A stretch of DNA of 64,000 bases. Source: Bradyrhizobium jicamae. GTDB taxonomy: Bacteria; Pseudomonadota; Alphaproteobacteria; Rhizobiales; Xanthobacteraceae. This document shows, piece by piece, positions 1-8,274 of this stretch (its first letter is position 1; each line of letters opens with the position of its first letter). A program made the translations under genes and the position numbers. The stretch is taken from positions 104,530-168,529 of the forward strand of contig NZ_LLXZ01000064.1 in assembly GCF_001440395.1 (NCBI RefSeq), written 5' to 3'. Below the pieces are notes generated by a model, which saw only the letters and a program-made list of their open reading frames with translations, was not told the DNA's origin and made no database searches.

Positions 1-534
1 CTCTTCGGGTAGGAGAAGATGATGTTGCCAGAGCAACTCCTAGACGAACTGGGGATGTCTCTCAGACGAACGCCACGGCTTTGATAGAGTAAGCCGTGGA
101 GCAGCACATCGATGAATAGTGCAAGGGGGCGGCTGGAGCCGGAGTCTCTTCGGAGGAAGACCAGACCATGAGTGATACTTCACCGCCCTTGCCTGTTGAG
201 GCGGCACCTGACGAAACGAGCAACAGCCATGTCCGATGAAGGAGCCATCGACCCCGGGAGAGGAATGACACCCCAACAAAACGAACGCCCCAGAACGGGT
301 CCTCCAACCACCCCATCGAGCCGGGGGCAGAAAGCAAAGAAGCTCGGAAGCGCTCGCCTAACGTAGGCAGAGGCCCCACTAGGCACCGGTGGTGCTAACG
401 GCCCCGAAGCCACCCAGCACACCAACCTCTTGGGTGGGACGCCAAGGGCGTGGGTGACCCGGTAAGGAATGCCAGAGGCACTGGGGAGCATCGGCGCCGG
501 GGGGCGTCAATGCGGTCTCAGCAGCCGGACAGGG
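1..534. other. Stem-loop-rich stretch without a recognisable gene
   Basis: No open frame here resembles a protein I know; the frames present overlap one another and have an odd composition. What can be seen is a series of short perfect hairpins: a 9-bp stem (73-81 with 91-99), a 5-bp stem with a 3-nt loop (383-387 with 391-395), a 7-bp stem (410-416 with 431-437) and a 5-bp stem with a 3-nt loop (439-443 with 447-451). The stretch lies beyond the 3' end of the serine recombinase gene. It may encode a structured RNA or be decayed mobile DNA. The sequence alone does not decide between these. Confidence 0.4.
73..99. repeat. Perfect 9-bp stem, 9-nt loop inverted repeat
   Basis: CCACGGCTT at 73-81 pairs perfectly with AAGCCGTGG at 91-99, leaving a 9-nt loop. 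It has no T-tract after it, so it is not an obvious intrinsic terminator. It is the strongest of four hairpins in this non-coding stretch. Confidence 0.55.
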
Positions 535-1293
535 CTATATGCGCTGCTGCTCCAAGGCAGCTAAGCGACGCTGTAGGTTGATGACGGCCTTCGCGTCCCA
601 CTGGAAGCCGCGCGGCGTCAACACCCCTCGATCATTGAGAGCAGCCGCGATGCTGCGAGCGGATTTTGGCCCCGCTTGCATAACAGCCTGAAGGCTCGCG
701 CTCAGGCGCCTTGCCGTGTCGTCGGCCCTAGATTTCAGCGCTGAGACTGCGGCTCGATTGCCATACTGCTTTAGGTGGGCTGCACCGTTCGGGTTACCTA
801 ACCGCTTGACTTCAGGATGTCCTAGCTGCCCGGTCTTGCTGATCCTTTCCTTGGCGACTGCGAGAGCAGCCCTTGTGCGTTCCGCAATCATCTCGCGCTC
901 GTGCTCAGCGACTGCGGCTAGAATTGTGATGGTCAACCTATTGGCGTTCGGCAGATCACACGCGATAAACTCGATGCCGGCCCGCTCTAGCCCAGTGAGA
1001 AAGTGAACGTCGCGAGAGAGCCGGTCGAGCTTAGCGATAACCAGTGTGGCCCGCGCATTGCGAGCGTGATCGATGCTCTTGATCAACTGCGGGCGTTCAT
1101 CCCGCTTTCCGCTCTCGACCTCCACATACTCTGCTAGCAGCGCCCCGGTCGCAGCGACCCGCGAGAGATAATCCCTTACAGCTCGCCTTTGCGCTTCGAT
1201 GCCCAACCCATGGAGGCCCTGGGACTCTCGCGATACGCGGAGATAGGAAATGAAACGAGGCGCATTTCGACCGTTCTGAGCTTGTTTCGCCAT
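535..1293 (-). CDS. Serine site-specific recombinase (resolvase family)
   Basis: This 252-residue protein is a serine recombinase that would cut and rejoin DNA through a 5'-phosphoserine intermediate. The catalytic domain spans about residues 13-150. The nucleophile is probably Ser21 in the segment ISYLRVSRESQ. The helix motif IAKLDRLSRD and the segment EHEREMIAERTRAAL, typical of the dimer-interface helix, follow. The tail (SARSIAAALNDRGVLTPRG) resembles the start of the Recombinase DNA-binding domain. The length is greater than a Tn3-type resolvase and far less than a large serine integrase. It reads leftward, away from the kinase operon, at the edge of low-G+C accessory DNA, so it probably belongs to a mobile element. 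Its recombination sites are not identifiable here. Confidence 0.9.
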   Translation of the reverse strand: MAKQAQNGRNAPRFISYLRVSRESQGLHGLGIEAQRRAVRDYLSRVAATGALLAEYVEVESGKRDERPQLIKSIDHARNARATLVIAKLDRLSRDVHFLTGLERAGIEFIACDLPNANRLTITILAAVAEHEREMIAERTRAALAVAKERISKTGQLGHPEVKRLGNPNGAAHLKQYGNRAAVSALKSRADDTARRLSASLQAVMQAGPKSARSIAAALNDRGVLTPRGFQWDAKAVINLQRRLAALEQQRI

Positions 1294-1558
1294 GTGATCC
1301 TCACTGTGCGGCGAATACGCTACTGAACGTTTGGCGATTGGCCATGCGATAAAACGACTCAGCTCCGCGGCCCGCGCGGTACCTCATTGTTATGAGGCGC
1401 CGAGAGCACGCGAGACGATCGCGGCTGCTTGGAAGCTAGCGGCGAGGTCCATTTCTTGCGGGGCCACGGGGGGAATGCACTCTGCCGCCGCCGCGAGGTC
1501 ACCTCTCAGCTAAGCTACCCCAATCGAATTGCGGCCGGAGACGGCACCATCTGAATAG

Positions 1559-2623
1559 TCAAGGACAGACAACGATTGGATGCGCCCGCGGAAATGGCGT
1601 GCCGTTGTGAGCACTAAAAACAACCTTACTGCCCACCTTCGCGGGCGCTGCGCCGTAAAGGCTATCATTATGATAAAAGATTTTCGCTCCGCGCGACGAA
1701 GTGACAAAACCGGTTGACCATTTCACTTCGCTGACTACCCCAAATTCGCGTGGGGCAAAATGAAAGCACAGTTCTTCGCAGGAACGCACTACGTCCAGAG
1801 CAACAGGCCGCTGCGCCTTATCGTACACAAGGCACTTCTCAACGATGCCAATGATTGAATTTGAAAGTGGCGTGTACTGAGCCTTCCCAGTTAAGAACCG
1901 TGGCCAGCTGAGCGGCTGCCGCTTCTCGACATTCACCGGAACCATCATGCCCTCACCAAAAGGGTATGCGCCTGTCATTAAGCGAAACATGAGTGCACCT
2001 AGTGACCAAATATCAGCTTCGCACCCAACGAGGTCGCCGGGCTTCCGAAACATCATCTCGGGTGCCATATATGGCAATGCCCCCTTGACCGTTCCAGACG
2101 TTGAGCGCGTTAGGTCTCCGTTCTTCGCGATGATCTCTTCAAAAAGTTCATCGGCGAGCGTCGCGATCCCAAAATCGGTGATTTTGACCGCAGAGAAATT
2201 CGAGTCTACTAGTATGTTGCTCGGCTTCAAATCACGATGCGCCACTTGGGCTTGGTGTGATGCGGCCAATCCCTTTGCAATGCGAAGCATGAGGTATGCC
2301 GCTAGATGGGGGTCGATCTGAGGAATGACGTCTAGCGTCGCTGCCTCCAGCGTCGTCCCATCAACGTATTCCTCAATCAAATAGCAAGCATTACCCTCTT
2401 CAAAATAATCGAACGTCTTAGCGACATTGTAGTTGCTAATCCTTGCGGACAAAATCGCGCTTTGCTTGAACCGCTTATTTGTCTGACCGGCCTGGGGGGT
2501 TTTCAGGGCGACAACTTCACCTGTTAAACTATCGTTTGCCTTGTAGACGTCCTGCATCCCGCCAGAGGCAATGTAAGAGACTATCTCGTACCGCGAAGCA
2601 AGCTGAGTGCCCGGTGCAATCAC
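1559..2623 (-). CDS. Ser/Thr protein kinase with cold-shock-like C-terminal domain
   Basis: This is a cytoplasmic Hanks-type kinase of 354 residues. The glycine loop is IASGGMQDVYKA (18-29), the ATP-anchoring lysine is Lys41 (VVALK), the catalytic loop is HRDLKPSN with Asp131, the metal-binding DFG has Asp150, and an APE motif (PYMAPEMM) follows. No membrane segment is visible. After the kinase fold, about residues 295-350 follow a cold-shock/OB-fold pattern (GVV...GFVTSS...AKIFYHNDSL...VGSKVVFSA), which suggests nucleic-acid binding. It starts with GTG, and its GTGA overlaps the stop codon of the upstream kinase by 4 nt, so translation is probably coupled. It is the last gene of the PP2C-kinase-kinase operon. 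The kinase call is firm; the cold-shock call is from pattern only. Confidence 0.9.
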   Translation of the reverse strand: MIAPGTQLASRYEIVSYIASGGMQDVYKANDSLTGEVVALKTPQAGQTNKRFKQSAILSARISNYNVAKTFDYFEEGNACYLIEEYVDGTTLEAATLDVIPQIDPHLAAYLMLRIAKGLAASHQAQVAHRDLKPSNILVDSNFSAVKITDFGIATLADELFEEIIAKNGDLTRSTSGTVKGALPYMAPEMMFRKPGDLVGCEADIWSLGALMFRLMTGAYPFGEGMMVPVNVEKRQPLSWPRFLTGKAQYTPLSNSIIGIVEKCLVYDKAQRPVALDVVRSCEELCFHFAPREFGVVSEVKWSTGFVTSSRGAKIFYHNDSLYGAAPAKVGSKVVFSAHNGTPFPRAHPIVVCP

Positions 2624-3663
2624 GCCATCACCTCCGGATTGGAAATGTCAAAAGTAACGAAAGCTCGTGGAGCTGCTGAGCCAATAGTTATGACGCATGC
2701 GGACAACATAGTCATGCCTACTGAAGCCTTCGTGTTGTTCACATAAACGTTGCCAGTCAACGCGGTGATCTTGAAGTCGTACCCATCATATCTGATCGAC
2801 AAGCTGCCCTGATTCTTGAAAGTAAGATTCACGGTCCTTTTGCTGGCGTTCAGCTCGTATGCCTGCTTCTGCGTGCCTACCCGAGCTCGGTGCTTGTCTC
2901 TCAACAGATCGCGACCCAATAATTTGGCAACCTCGAACATAGGAGGTCTAGCGGCGGGTGACATGTCAAGGCAGGCCTCCAAGGTCCTTGCGACCTCAGC
3001 ATTTAGACCGGGCTGCGCAGCGATAACGGAACCAGCGACAATCGCCTTGGGCTTTTCGTTATGAGGCTGAACACCAAGGAGAGCCAAAGCAGTACGAGCG
3101 AAAGAAAACGTATCAATAGCAGCAGTGAATGAAATCGTCTTCGTGCCGAACAGCTCAGGAGCCATGTATCCTATGGTCCCGGTGATGCTCTTGGTCTTGT
3201 CGTCTTTGCCTGCCTCTCTCGCAAGCCCGAAGTCAAATATCTTTATGATTCCGTTTTGGTCGCGCCTAATGTTTTGGGGCTTAATATCGCGATGGATCAC
3301 TCCCGCGGCATGTATCTCAGAGATGCCCGTCGCAATTTGCCATAAGGTTTTCTGGTAATCCTCGTCGGCCTTGAAGTTCAACTTGTCTAGGTCAGTCCCC
3401 TGTATGTGCTCTAGCACAAGACAGCGGATGTCCTGGTTGTTCCACTTAAAGGAAACGACATCCAACAACTGCACGACGTGCTTGGAGCGAAGACGTATGA
3501 GGGCTTTTTGTTCGTCCAAGAGCCGCGGCAAGTCGGACGGTTTAAACACACGTTTCAGCATCACCTTGCGGGACAGATTCCTATCCTCGCATTCGTTTAG
3601 CTCGCCCATCCCTCCCCAAGAAGCGTTTCCAGTCGGCTCATACCGATTAGCTATCAGCGGCAT
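2620..3663 (-). CDS. Ser/Thr protein kinase with FHA-like C-terminal domain
   Basis: This is a second Hanks-type kinase of 347 residues. I chose the ATG at 3663 because the fold begins there (ANRYEPTG) and it overlaps the phosphatase gene by only 17 nt; an ATG at 3675 is an alternative. The key residues are the loop GNASWGGMGE, Lys37 (VMLK), Asp126 in HRDIKPQN, Asp144 in DFG, and MAPELFGT. The last 90 or so residues form a separate beta-rich region ending VYVNNTKASVG...VITIG, which resembles the end of a phosphothreonine-binding FHA domain (VNG...L..GD.I.IG). No transmembrane helix is visible. Its position between a PP2C gene and another kinase implies one reversible phosphorylation circuit. 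The FHA assignment is tentative. Confidence 0.88.
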   Translation of the reverse strand: MPLIANRYEPTGNASWGGMGELNECEDRNLSRKVMLKRVFKPSDLPRLLDEQKALIRLRSKHVVQLLDVVSFKWNNQDIRCLVLEHIQGTDLDKLNFKADEDYQKTLWQIATGISEIHAAGVIHRDIKPQNIRRDQNGIIKIFDFGLAREAGKDDKTKSITGTIGYMAPELFGTKTISFTAAIDTFSFARTALALLGVQPHNEKPKAIVAGSVIAAQPGLNAEVARTLEACLDMSPAARPPMFEVAKLLGRDLLRDKHRARVGTQKQAYELNASKRTVNLTFKNQGSLSIRYDGYDFKITALTGNVYVNNTKASVGMTMLSACVITIGSAAPRAFVTFDISNPEVMA

Positions 3664-4633
3664 CCTCGCCCTCATCGGAAGAGATTTTAATTTCAAGCTG
3701 GCCGTCTTGTGCGGCCTTTTTTGAAGCCTTGCTCTTCCGTTTGGTCGCCGTCCGTTGCTTCTGGGCGGGTGGTCGGGCCTGCACGTCGGCCGGCTCGCTC
3801 GGCGGAGCATCAACATTCGCGATCTTGTCAGGGGTTCGCTGAAGGTGAAGCTGAGAGTGCCCGCTCCAGACCGTGGGTAGCGAGCCTTTCTTGTTAAGCG
3901 TATTCAAAAGGTGCGACACGCTGAACGCCGCGACGGACGCGTTGTCGGGACCACCAAGCCAACGAGCCAATGCCAGCAGTCTATCTGTTGCCCGAAGCGG
4001 CTCCGAAGCGGATAGCAACAGCTGCTCGAATATTTTTTCATCAAAATAGTGCGCTCCGTCGGACGTAATAAAAAACGAATCCAAGTCGGCGGAAACCTGT
4101 TGAACGTTAGGAACGAGCGACTTTCCTATACCGATGAACTGAACGAGACCTTTGTCAGCGCCACCGAATGCCTCTTTGAGATTGTCATCTACGGTTAAGC
4201 GGCTCAATTTTGTCCACCTGCCATCGAGCGCATAAACGCGACTATCTCCAACATTAGAAACATGAACAGATCGACTACCTTCAATCAGGACGGCCGAGAG
4301 CGTCGCACCACCACGCCCTTGCCAGATGTTGTAGACGGTCTCATTTGCCACATTGGTCGCGATATGAAGTTTTCGTTGGGGCTCTAGCTCTGACGTGGCG
4401 AGTAGTGCGGAAAAAAAAGAGGCAATGCCGACAGTCGCACACTGCCCTCCATCTTTCATTCCCCCCATGCCGTCGCTGAGCGCAAAGCAAAGAAAGGGCC
4501 TGGAACTGTCGTTGACCCGCAACACAGATACCCGATCTTGATTCTCTGTTCGCAAGACGCCTACGTCGCTCGCAATTATTGCTTGGTCATCAAGCAGCAC
4601 TTGGCGTGACCGCTGAAGAACGGTCCCGGCCAT
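3647..4633 (-). CDS. PP2C-family Ser/Thr protein phosphatase
   Basis: This is a 328-residue metal-dependent phosphatase that would reverse the action of the two kinases encoded directly downstream. The PP2C signatures occur in order: SDVGVLRTENQDR near the start, LSDGMGGMKDG (metal-binding Asp-Gly), GGATLSAVLI, VSNVGDSRVY, ITSDGAHYF and the late metal ligand in GPDNASVAAF at about residue 230. The phosphatase core ends near residue 240. A low-complexity tail rich in Pro, Ala and Lys, then acidic, runs to the end and is probably disordered. It is the first gene of a three-gene leftward operon and overlaps the next gene by 17 nt. No strong ribosome-binding site is visible before the ATG at 4633. 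Confidence 0.92.
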   Translation of the reverse strand: MAGTVLQRSRQVLLDDQAIIASDVGVLRTENQDRVSVLRVNDSSRPFLCFALSDGMGGMKDGGQCATVGIASFFSALLATSELEPQRKLHIATNVANETVYNIWQGRGGATLSAVLIEGSRSVHVSNVGDSRVYALDGRWTKLSRLTVDDNLKEAFGGADKGLVQFIGIGKSLVPNVQQVSADLDSFFITSDGAHYFDEKIFEQLLLSASEPLRATDRLLALARWLGGPDNASVAAFSVSHLLNTLNKKGSLPTVWSGHSQLHLQRTPDKIANVDAPPSEPADVQARPPAQKQRTATKRKSKASKKAAQDGQLEIKISSDEGEDAADS

Positions 4634-4981
4634 CCACTCTGCTAGGAGGGCATATTGCTCAGTAATGACGGACTCCCGCTAGAGTTGTTGCAGAGACGAT
4701 CACATCTTCCCTGCTTATTGCAATTGATATTTCGTCGGCTGTGGAAATTCAGCCGCCCGATGGAAGCTCTAATAGCATACATAATTTTGAGTGGAATCAT
4801 ATAGTTATCCCAAAGCTCGCGCCGTCAACAGAGATCGCCAAGAACGATTTTCGGAAAAACCCTCTCTTGTCGCTCCAAATGGGCCGCCAGAGTCCGGGCC
4901 TCACACCATCCCTGAAGATAGCCGATGACTTGATCTCCCGCGTGAGTTGCGGGAAGCTTCGGCCCGGTTCGGGGGAGCCTG
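4634..4981. other. Intergenic region between the phosphatase operon and a divergent exported-protein gene
   Basis: This 348-bp gap lies upstream of the leftward phosphatase operon and the rightward small gene, so it should hold both promoters. It is A+T-rich around 4700-4810. The only structure I noted is a 5-bp inverted repeat CCCGC/GCGGG at 4937-4953. Frames across it have no family resemblance. Confidence 0.4.
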
Positions 4982-5543
4982 ATGCGCGGTCTGCTTTTTC
5001 TACTTTTTGGCATCGTCTTTTTTGCCTATGCCGTAACGCGACCGGCCGCCGATCCCACGTTGACCAAGTCTACGTTCGCGGAGTTGCCAACGGCGCACGT
5101 AGCGACTGGCTCATCAAAGGTCCAAGCACCCCTCCAGCCGTCCCTAACGGCGCGAGCGCCTAGCAGAGACAGCTATATTGAGCCCGCCCCAGCGAAAGCG
5201 AATGTTGCGGCCATCTCTTCCCAATCAACGCGAGCGTCAAACTCTGGTGTCGGGAGTGTTTTTGTCGCGAAACCCGAACCAGCGCCGTCGTCATCGACCA
5301 AGCAAGCGGCCGAAATCCTAACTGCGGCGGCAATCGCAGCTTTAATTGTCACAGAAAGTCGTCGCGCCTATCACGCCCGCGGGCCGCCCCTGTGCTTATC
5401 CAGATGACCGAATGCGCAACGGTCGGAGCTGCGGCAGCCGTAGCGCCTACAGCCGGCCAGGCGGGGCAGCCCCGCTTTGCTATCCGACCGACATCACGGC
5501 TGAGATGATCAAAAGCTATCGTGCTCGGATAGCTCAAAGATGA
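4982..5543 (+). pseudogene. Small exported protein, frameshifted
   Basis: The first frame (4982-5407) encodes an N-terminal hydrophobic signal segment (RGLLFLLFGIVFFAYAV) followed by an Ala/Pro/Ser-rich linker, then runs into an early stop after the segment SRRAYHARG. A different frame continues with a cysteine-containing region ending at the TGA at 5541-5543 (GRPCAYPDD, GRSCGSRSAYSRPGG, LCYPTDIT). Removing one C from the CCC at 5376-5378 fuses the two into a single reading frame (YHAAGRPCAYPDD). The cysteine-rich tail resembles that of small secreted rhizobial proteins of unknown function, from memory. This is either a true single-base insertion or a sequencing error in a G+C-rich run. I can assign no function. 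Confidence 0.6.
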
Positions 5544-5648
5544 ACTCGCCTCTCAAATCCAAGCACAAACCGCACAACTGATTTCCCTTCGACCAAGCCT
5601 CTTCAGTAGTATTCCCCCGCCGCTTTCACAAAGCCGATTGAAAAAACC

Positions 5649-7658
5649 ATGACGATCCTCACGTTGACAGCACAACAAGATCACTTGGAGAAGGTCGCCA
5701 AGACACGCGATCCCGTAAAGGCGCTCTCGGAATTCGTTTGGAACGGCCTGGATGCCAATGCGACCAATGTTGATGTACGCTTCGGGTTCAATAGCCTTGG
5801 AGGAATTGAATCGATAAGTGTCACTGACAACGGTGATGGCATCACACCTCTACGCGCCAGTACGGACTTTTCTAACCTTGGAGATTCTTGGAAAAAAACT
5901 GCGTCTCGCACCCGATCACAGCGGGCGCTGCACGGAAAAGAAGGCCGCGGACGTCTGCGCTTTTTCTCGCTGGCCCAAAAGGCTATTTGGCACTCGACGT
6001 TCGCTGTCGAAAACAAACTCGTCGATTTGAGCATTGAGATTGAAGCCGCGTCACTCGGGAAGTCAACAGTGTCCGAGACGACTCCCTCGGCACACGACCA
6101 CACCGGCACGCACCTACTGCTTTCGAATCTGAAGGAAACTTTCGATTGGCTTGCTTCGAGGAAAGCCTTTCTGGAATTGAGCGCGGTCTTTGCTCCGTAC
6201 CTCTTACGCTATCCGTCCGTGTCCATCTCATACAACGGTGAAAGAATACGTCCCGCTGACACGATTTCCGTCTCGTACGATTTTCCCACTGAGCCAATAG
6301 TTTGCCCGCATCGCACCGTCAAAGATTTGGCGATCTCGGTAGTCGAATGGAATTCTCACGTTGAGAGCCGACGTATACACCTGGGTGGCGAGAACGGCAT
6401 CGTCCTCGGCTCGCAGCCAGCAAATGTTGTGGCGCCGGGATTTGAATATTCGGCTTATGCATATTCCGCCTTTTTCCAAGAGATCGCTGACGCCAATCTT
6501 CTAGAACTGGACGACCTGACCGACCCAGACTTTTCTTACATTGTGGGCTACATCCGCGATGCCCTAACCGACTATTTTCGCCAGAGACACGCCGAGCGAT
6601 CAAAAGGCCTGATCGAGGAGCTAAGAGCGGAAGGCGCGTACCCCTACGATGGAGAACCGCGAGACGAAATAGAGCGGAAGGAACGCCAAGTTTTCGAGAT
6701 TGCCACTTATGCCGTCTCATCTTACTCGAAAGATTTTTCAAAAGCAGACGCCTCATTGCGAAAGATGACGCTGACGTTCCTAAAGGAAGCCATCAGACAC
6801 AATCCCGATTCACTATCGACGATCTTGCGAGCGGTTGTGAACCTCCCAAAAACGAAGCAGGACGAATTTTCTTCACTGTTAGAGAAAACTAAGCTTGGGA
6901 GCATCATCACCGCGTCAAGTCTCATCGCTGAACGCGTCGTGGCCTTGGAAGTTCTGAAAGGAATGGTCTTCAATCCCGAATACCGACACAGCACACGAGA
7001 GCGTGGGGAGTTAGACGTCATAATCAGGGACAACACCTGGATGTTTGGCGAACGTTTTCATATCGCCCTTTCTGAAGTCGGGCTTACCCGAGTCATGGAG
7101 CGGGTCTCGCAGGAGCTTCGCAGCAAATCTCCTAAGAAGCGCATCATGAAAGTGGACGGTTCTTCAGCTAGGCTTGACAGTTTTCTGGGGCGGATCGTGC
7201 CGCACCCCGATCAAACCAAGCGTGAATTTATCGTGATCGAACTGAAGCGCCCCTCACTGAAAGTAGGCCGCAAGGAACTTGATCAATTAGAAGATTACGT
7301 GAATGCACTAATCACGCAGCCTGACTTTTCTCATACAGACACTCAGTGGACGTTTTTCCTTGTTACCGGAGAGTACGACGCTTCGATTGTCCCCAGAATA
7401 ACGCAGAAGGATCGGCCTGTTGGATTGTTTTTGGAGACCGCGAACTCTGCTGTTTGGGTGAAGACGTGGGCCGAACTCACTCGGGACTGTGATGCACGGC
7501 TACATTTCATCCAGGACAAATTGAGGATTGAGGTATCTGCCGATGAAATCAACTCCAAGATTGCTGCGCTGCGAGCGTCGGTTCTGAAGGAAGATCGCAC
7601 AGTGACGTCACGATTTGCGCGGCAGGCCCCATCGCGTGAGACTGACAAACATCCATAA
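5649..7658 (+). CDS. GHKL (HSP90-like) ATPase fused to a Shedu/DUF4263-like PD-(D/E)xK nuclease
   Basis: This is a 669-residue two-part protein. The N-terminal part carries a Bergerat ATP-binding fold: the N-box has Glu28, Asn32 and Asp35 (EFVWNGLDANA), the G1 box is DNGDG at 61-65, and the G2 box is HGKEGRGRL around 96-104. The middle (about 200-440) is helical and unassigned. The C-terminal part (about 450-620) has a Trp-Phe-Gly segment (TWMFGERF, Trp464), Asp510 (RLDSFLG), Glu531 and Lys533 (VIELKRPS), and a Gln-containing helix (LDQLEDYV). This is the D-ExK-Q order of restriction-like nucleases and resembles the Shedu (SduA) family. An ATP-gated antiphage nuclease is the likeliest role. 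It lies among kinase, phosphatase and integrase genes. No membrane segment is seen. Confidence 0.75.
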   Translation: MTILTLTAQQDHLEKVAKTRDPVKALSEFVWNGLDANATNVDVRFGFNSLGGIESISVTDNGDGITPLRASTDFSNLGDSWKKTASRTRSQRALHGKEGRGRLRFFSLAQKAIWHSTFAVENKLVDLSIEIEAASLGKSTVSETTPSAHDHTGTHLLLSNLKETFDWLASRKAFLELSAVFAPYLLRYPSVSISYNGERIRPADTISVSYDFPTEPIVCPHRTVKDLAISVVEWNSHVESRRIHLGGENGIVLGSQPANVVAPGFEYSAYAYSAFFQEIADANLLELDDLTDPDFSYIVGYIRDALTDYFRQRHAERSKGLIEELRAEGAYPYDGEPRDEIERKERQVFEIATYAVSSYSKDFSKADASLRKMTLTFLKEAIRHNPDSLSTILRAVVNLPKTKQDEFSSLLEKTKLGSIITASSLIAERVVALEVLKGMVFNPEYRHSTRERGELDVIIRDNTWMFGERFHIALSEVGLTRVMERVSQELRSKSPKKRIMKVDGSSARLDSFLGRIVPHPDQTKREFIVIELKRPSLKVGRKELDQLEDYVNALITQPDFSHTDTQWTFFLVTGEYDASIVPRITQKDRPVGLFLETANSAVWVKTWAELTRDCDARLHFIQDKLRIEVSADEINSKIAALRASVLKEDRTVTSRFARQAPSRETDKHP

Positions 7659-7723
7659 CGACCGCGAATACGAAACGTTCAGTGATGCGGACCTCATTCT
7701 TTTTGACACCGGGACGATACTCT

Positions 7724-8212
7724 ATGAACGCAGCGCAGTCACTAGGCAAACACGTTGCCATCGTTGCCTTGGCTTTGGTCGGGCCCGCTGTATTGTTGAG
7801 CGCAATCCCAACTGATGCGCAGGAATTACCCTCCTTGGAGCAACTCCTTACAAAAGAGGAACAAGCGAAGCTCGGCGTCACATCGATGTCGCCAGAAAAG
7901 CGTGAAGTGATGCGGGGCGCACTGATTAGGACGTTTAGGCAGGGCTATCGGGCGGCGCAGAGTGCAGACCGTCCTGGCGGTGCGGGGACTGGAACGAGTG
8001 TTGTTGAGACGCAAGTAGATGGTGAATTCAACGGTTGGGAGGGCGAGACAATAATCAAGTTGATGAACGACCAAATTTGGCAACAGACTGAATATCACTA
8101 TGAATACCGCTACGCCTACATGCCCAAGGTTCTGATTTATCCGTCGGGCGGTGGGCACAAGATGCGTGTTGACGGCACTTCCAAGCCTATTGGTGTGCAA
8201 CGCTTGCGGTAA
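7724..8212 (+). CDS. Small secreted protein of unknown function
   Basis: I chose the ATG at 7724 because a typical signal peptide begins there (a basic start, then VAIVALALVGPAVLL, and a cleavage-like region before AQELP). An upstream in-frame ATG at 7682 would add 14 residues that spoil the signal. The mature part has a helical segment (LEQLLTKEEQAKLGV) and a conserved-looking C-terminal beta region with GEFNGWEGETIIKL, QIWQQTEYHYEYRYAY and PKVLIYPSGGGHKMRV. Similar short periplasmic proteins occur in rhizobia, but I know no function. It lies between the ATPase-nuclease gene and the convergent integrase. Confidence 0.65.
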   Translation: MNAAQSLGKHVAIVALALVGPAVLLSAIPTDAQELPSLEQLLTKEEQAKLGVTSMSPEKREVMRGALIRTFRQGYRAAQSADRPGGAGTGTSVVETQVDGEFNGWEGETIIKLMNDQIWQQTEYHYEYRYAYMPKVLIYPSGGGHKMRVDGTSKPIGVQRLR

Positions 8213-8274
8213 TCTTCTTCATTTCCCCTTCGAGCCATCGATCCGCTAAAAGCTACTTTTGTTAACGGAAGCTA

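Noticed and set aside
4741..5163. A rightward 140-codon frame before the small exported protein
   Set aside because: It has no signal, domain or ribosome-binding site and overlaps the better-supported frame from 4982.
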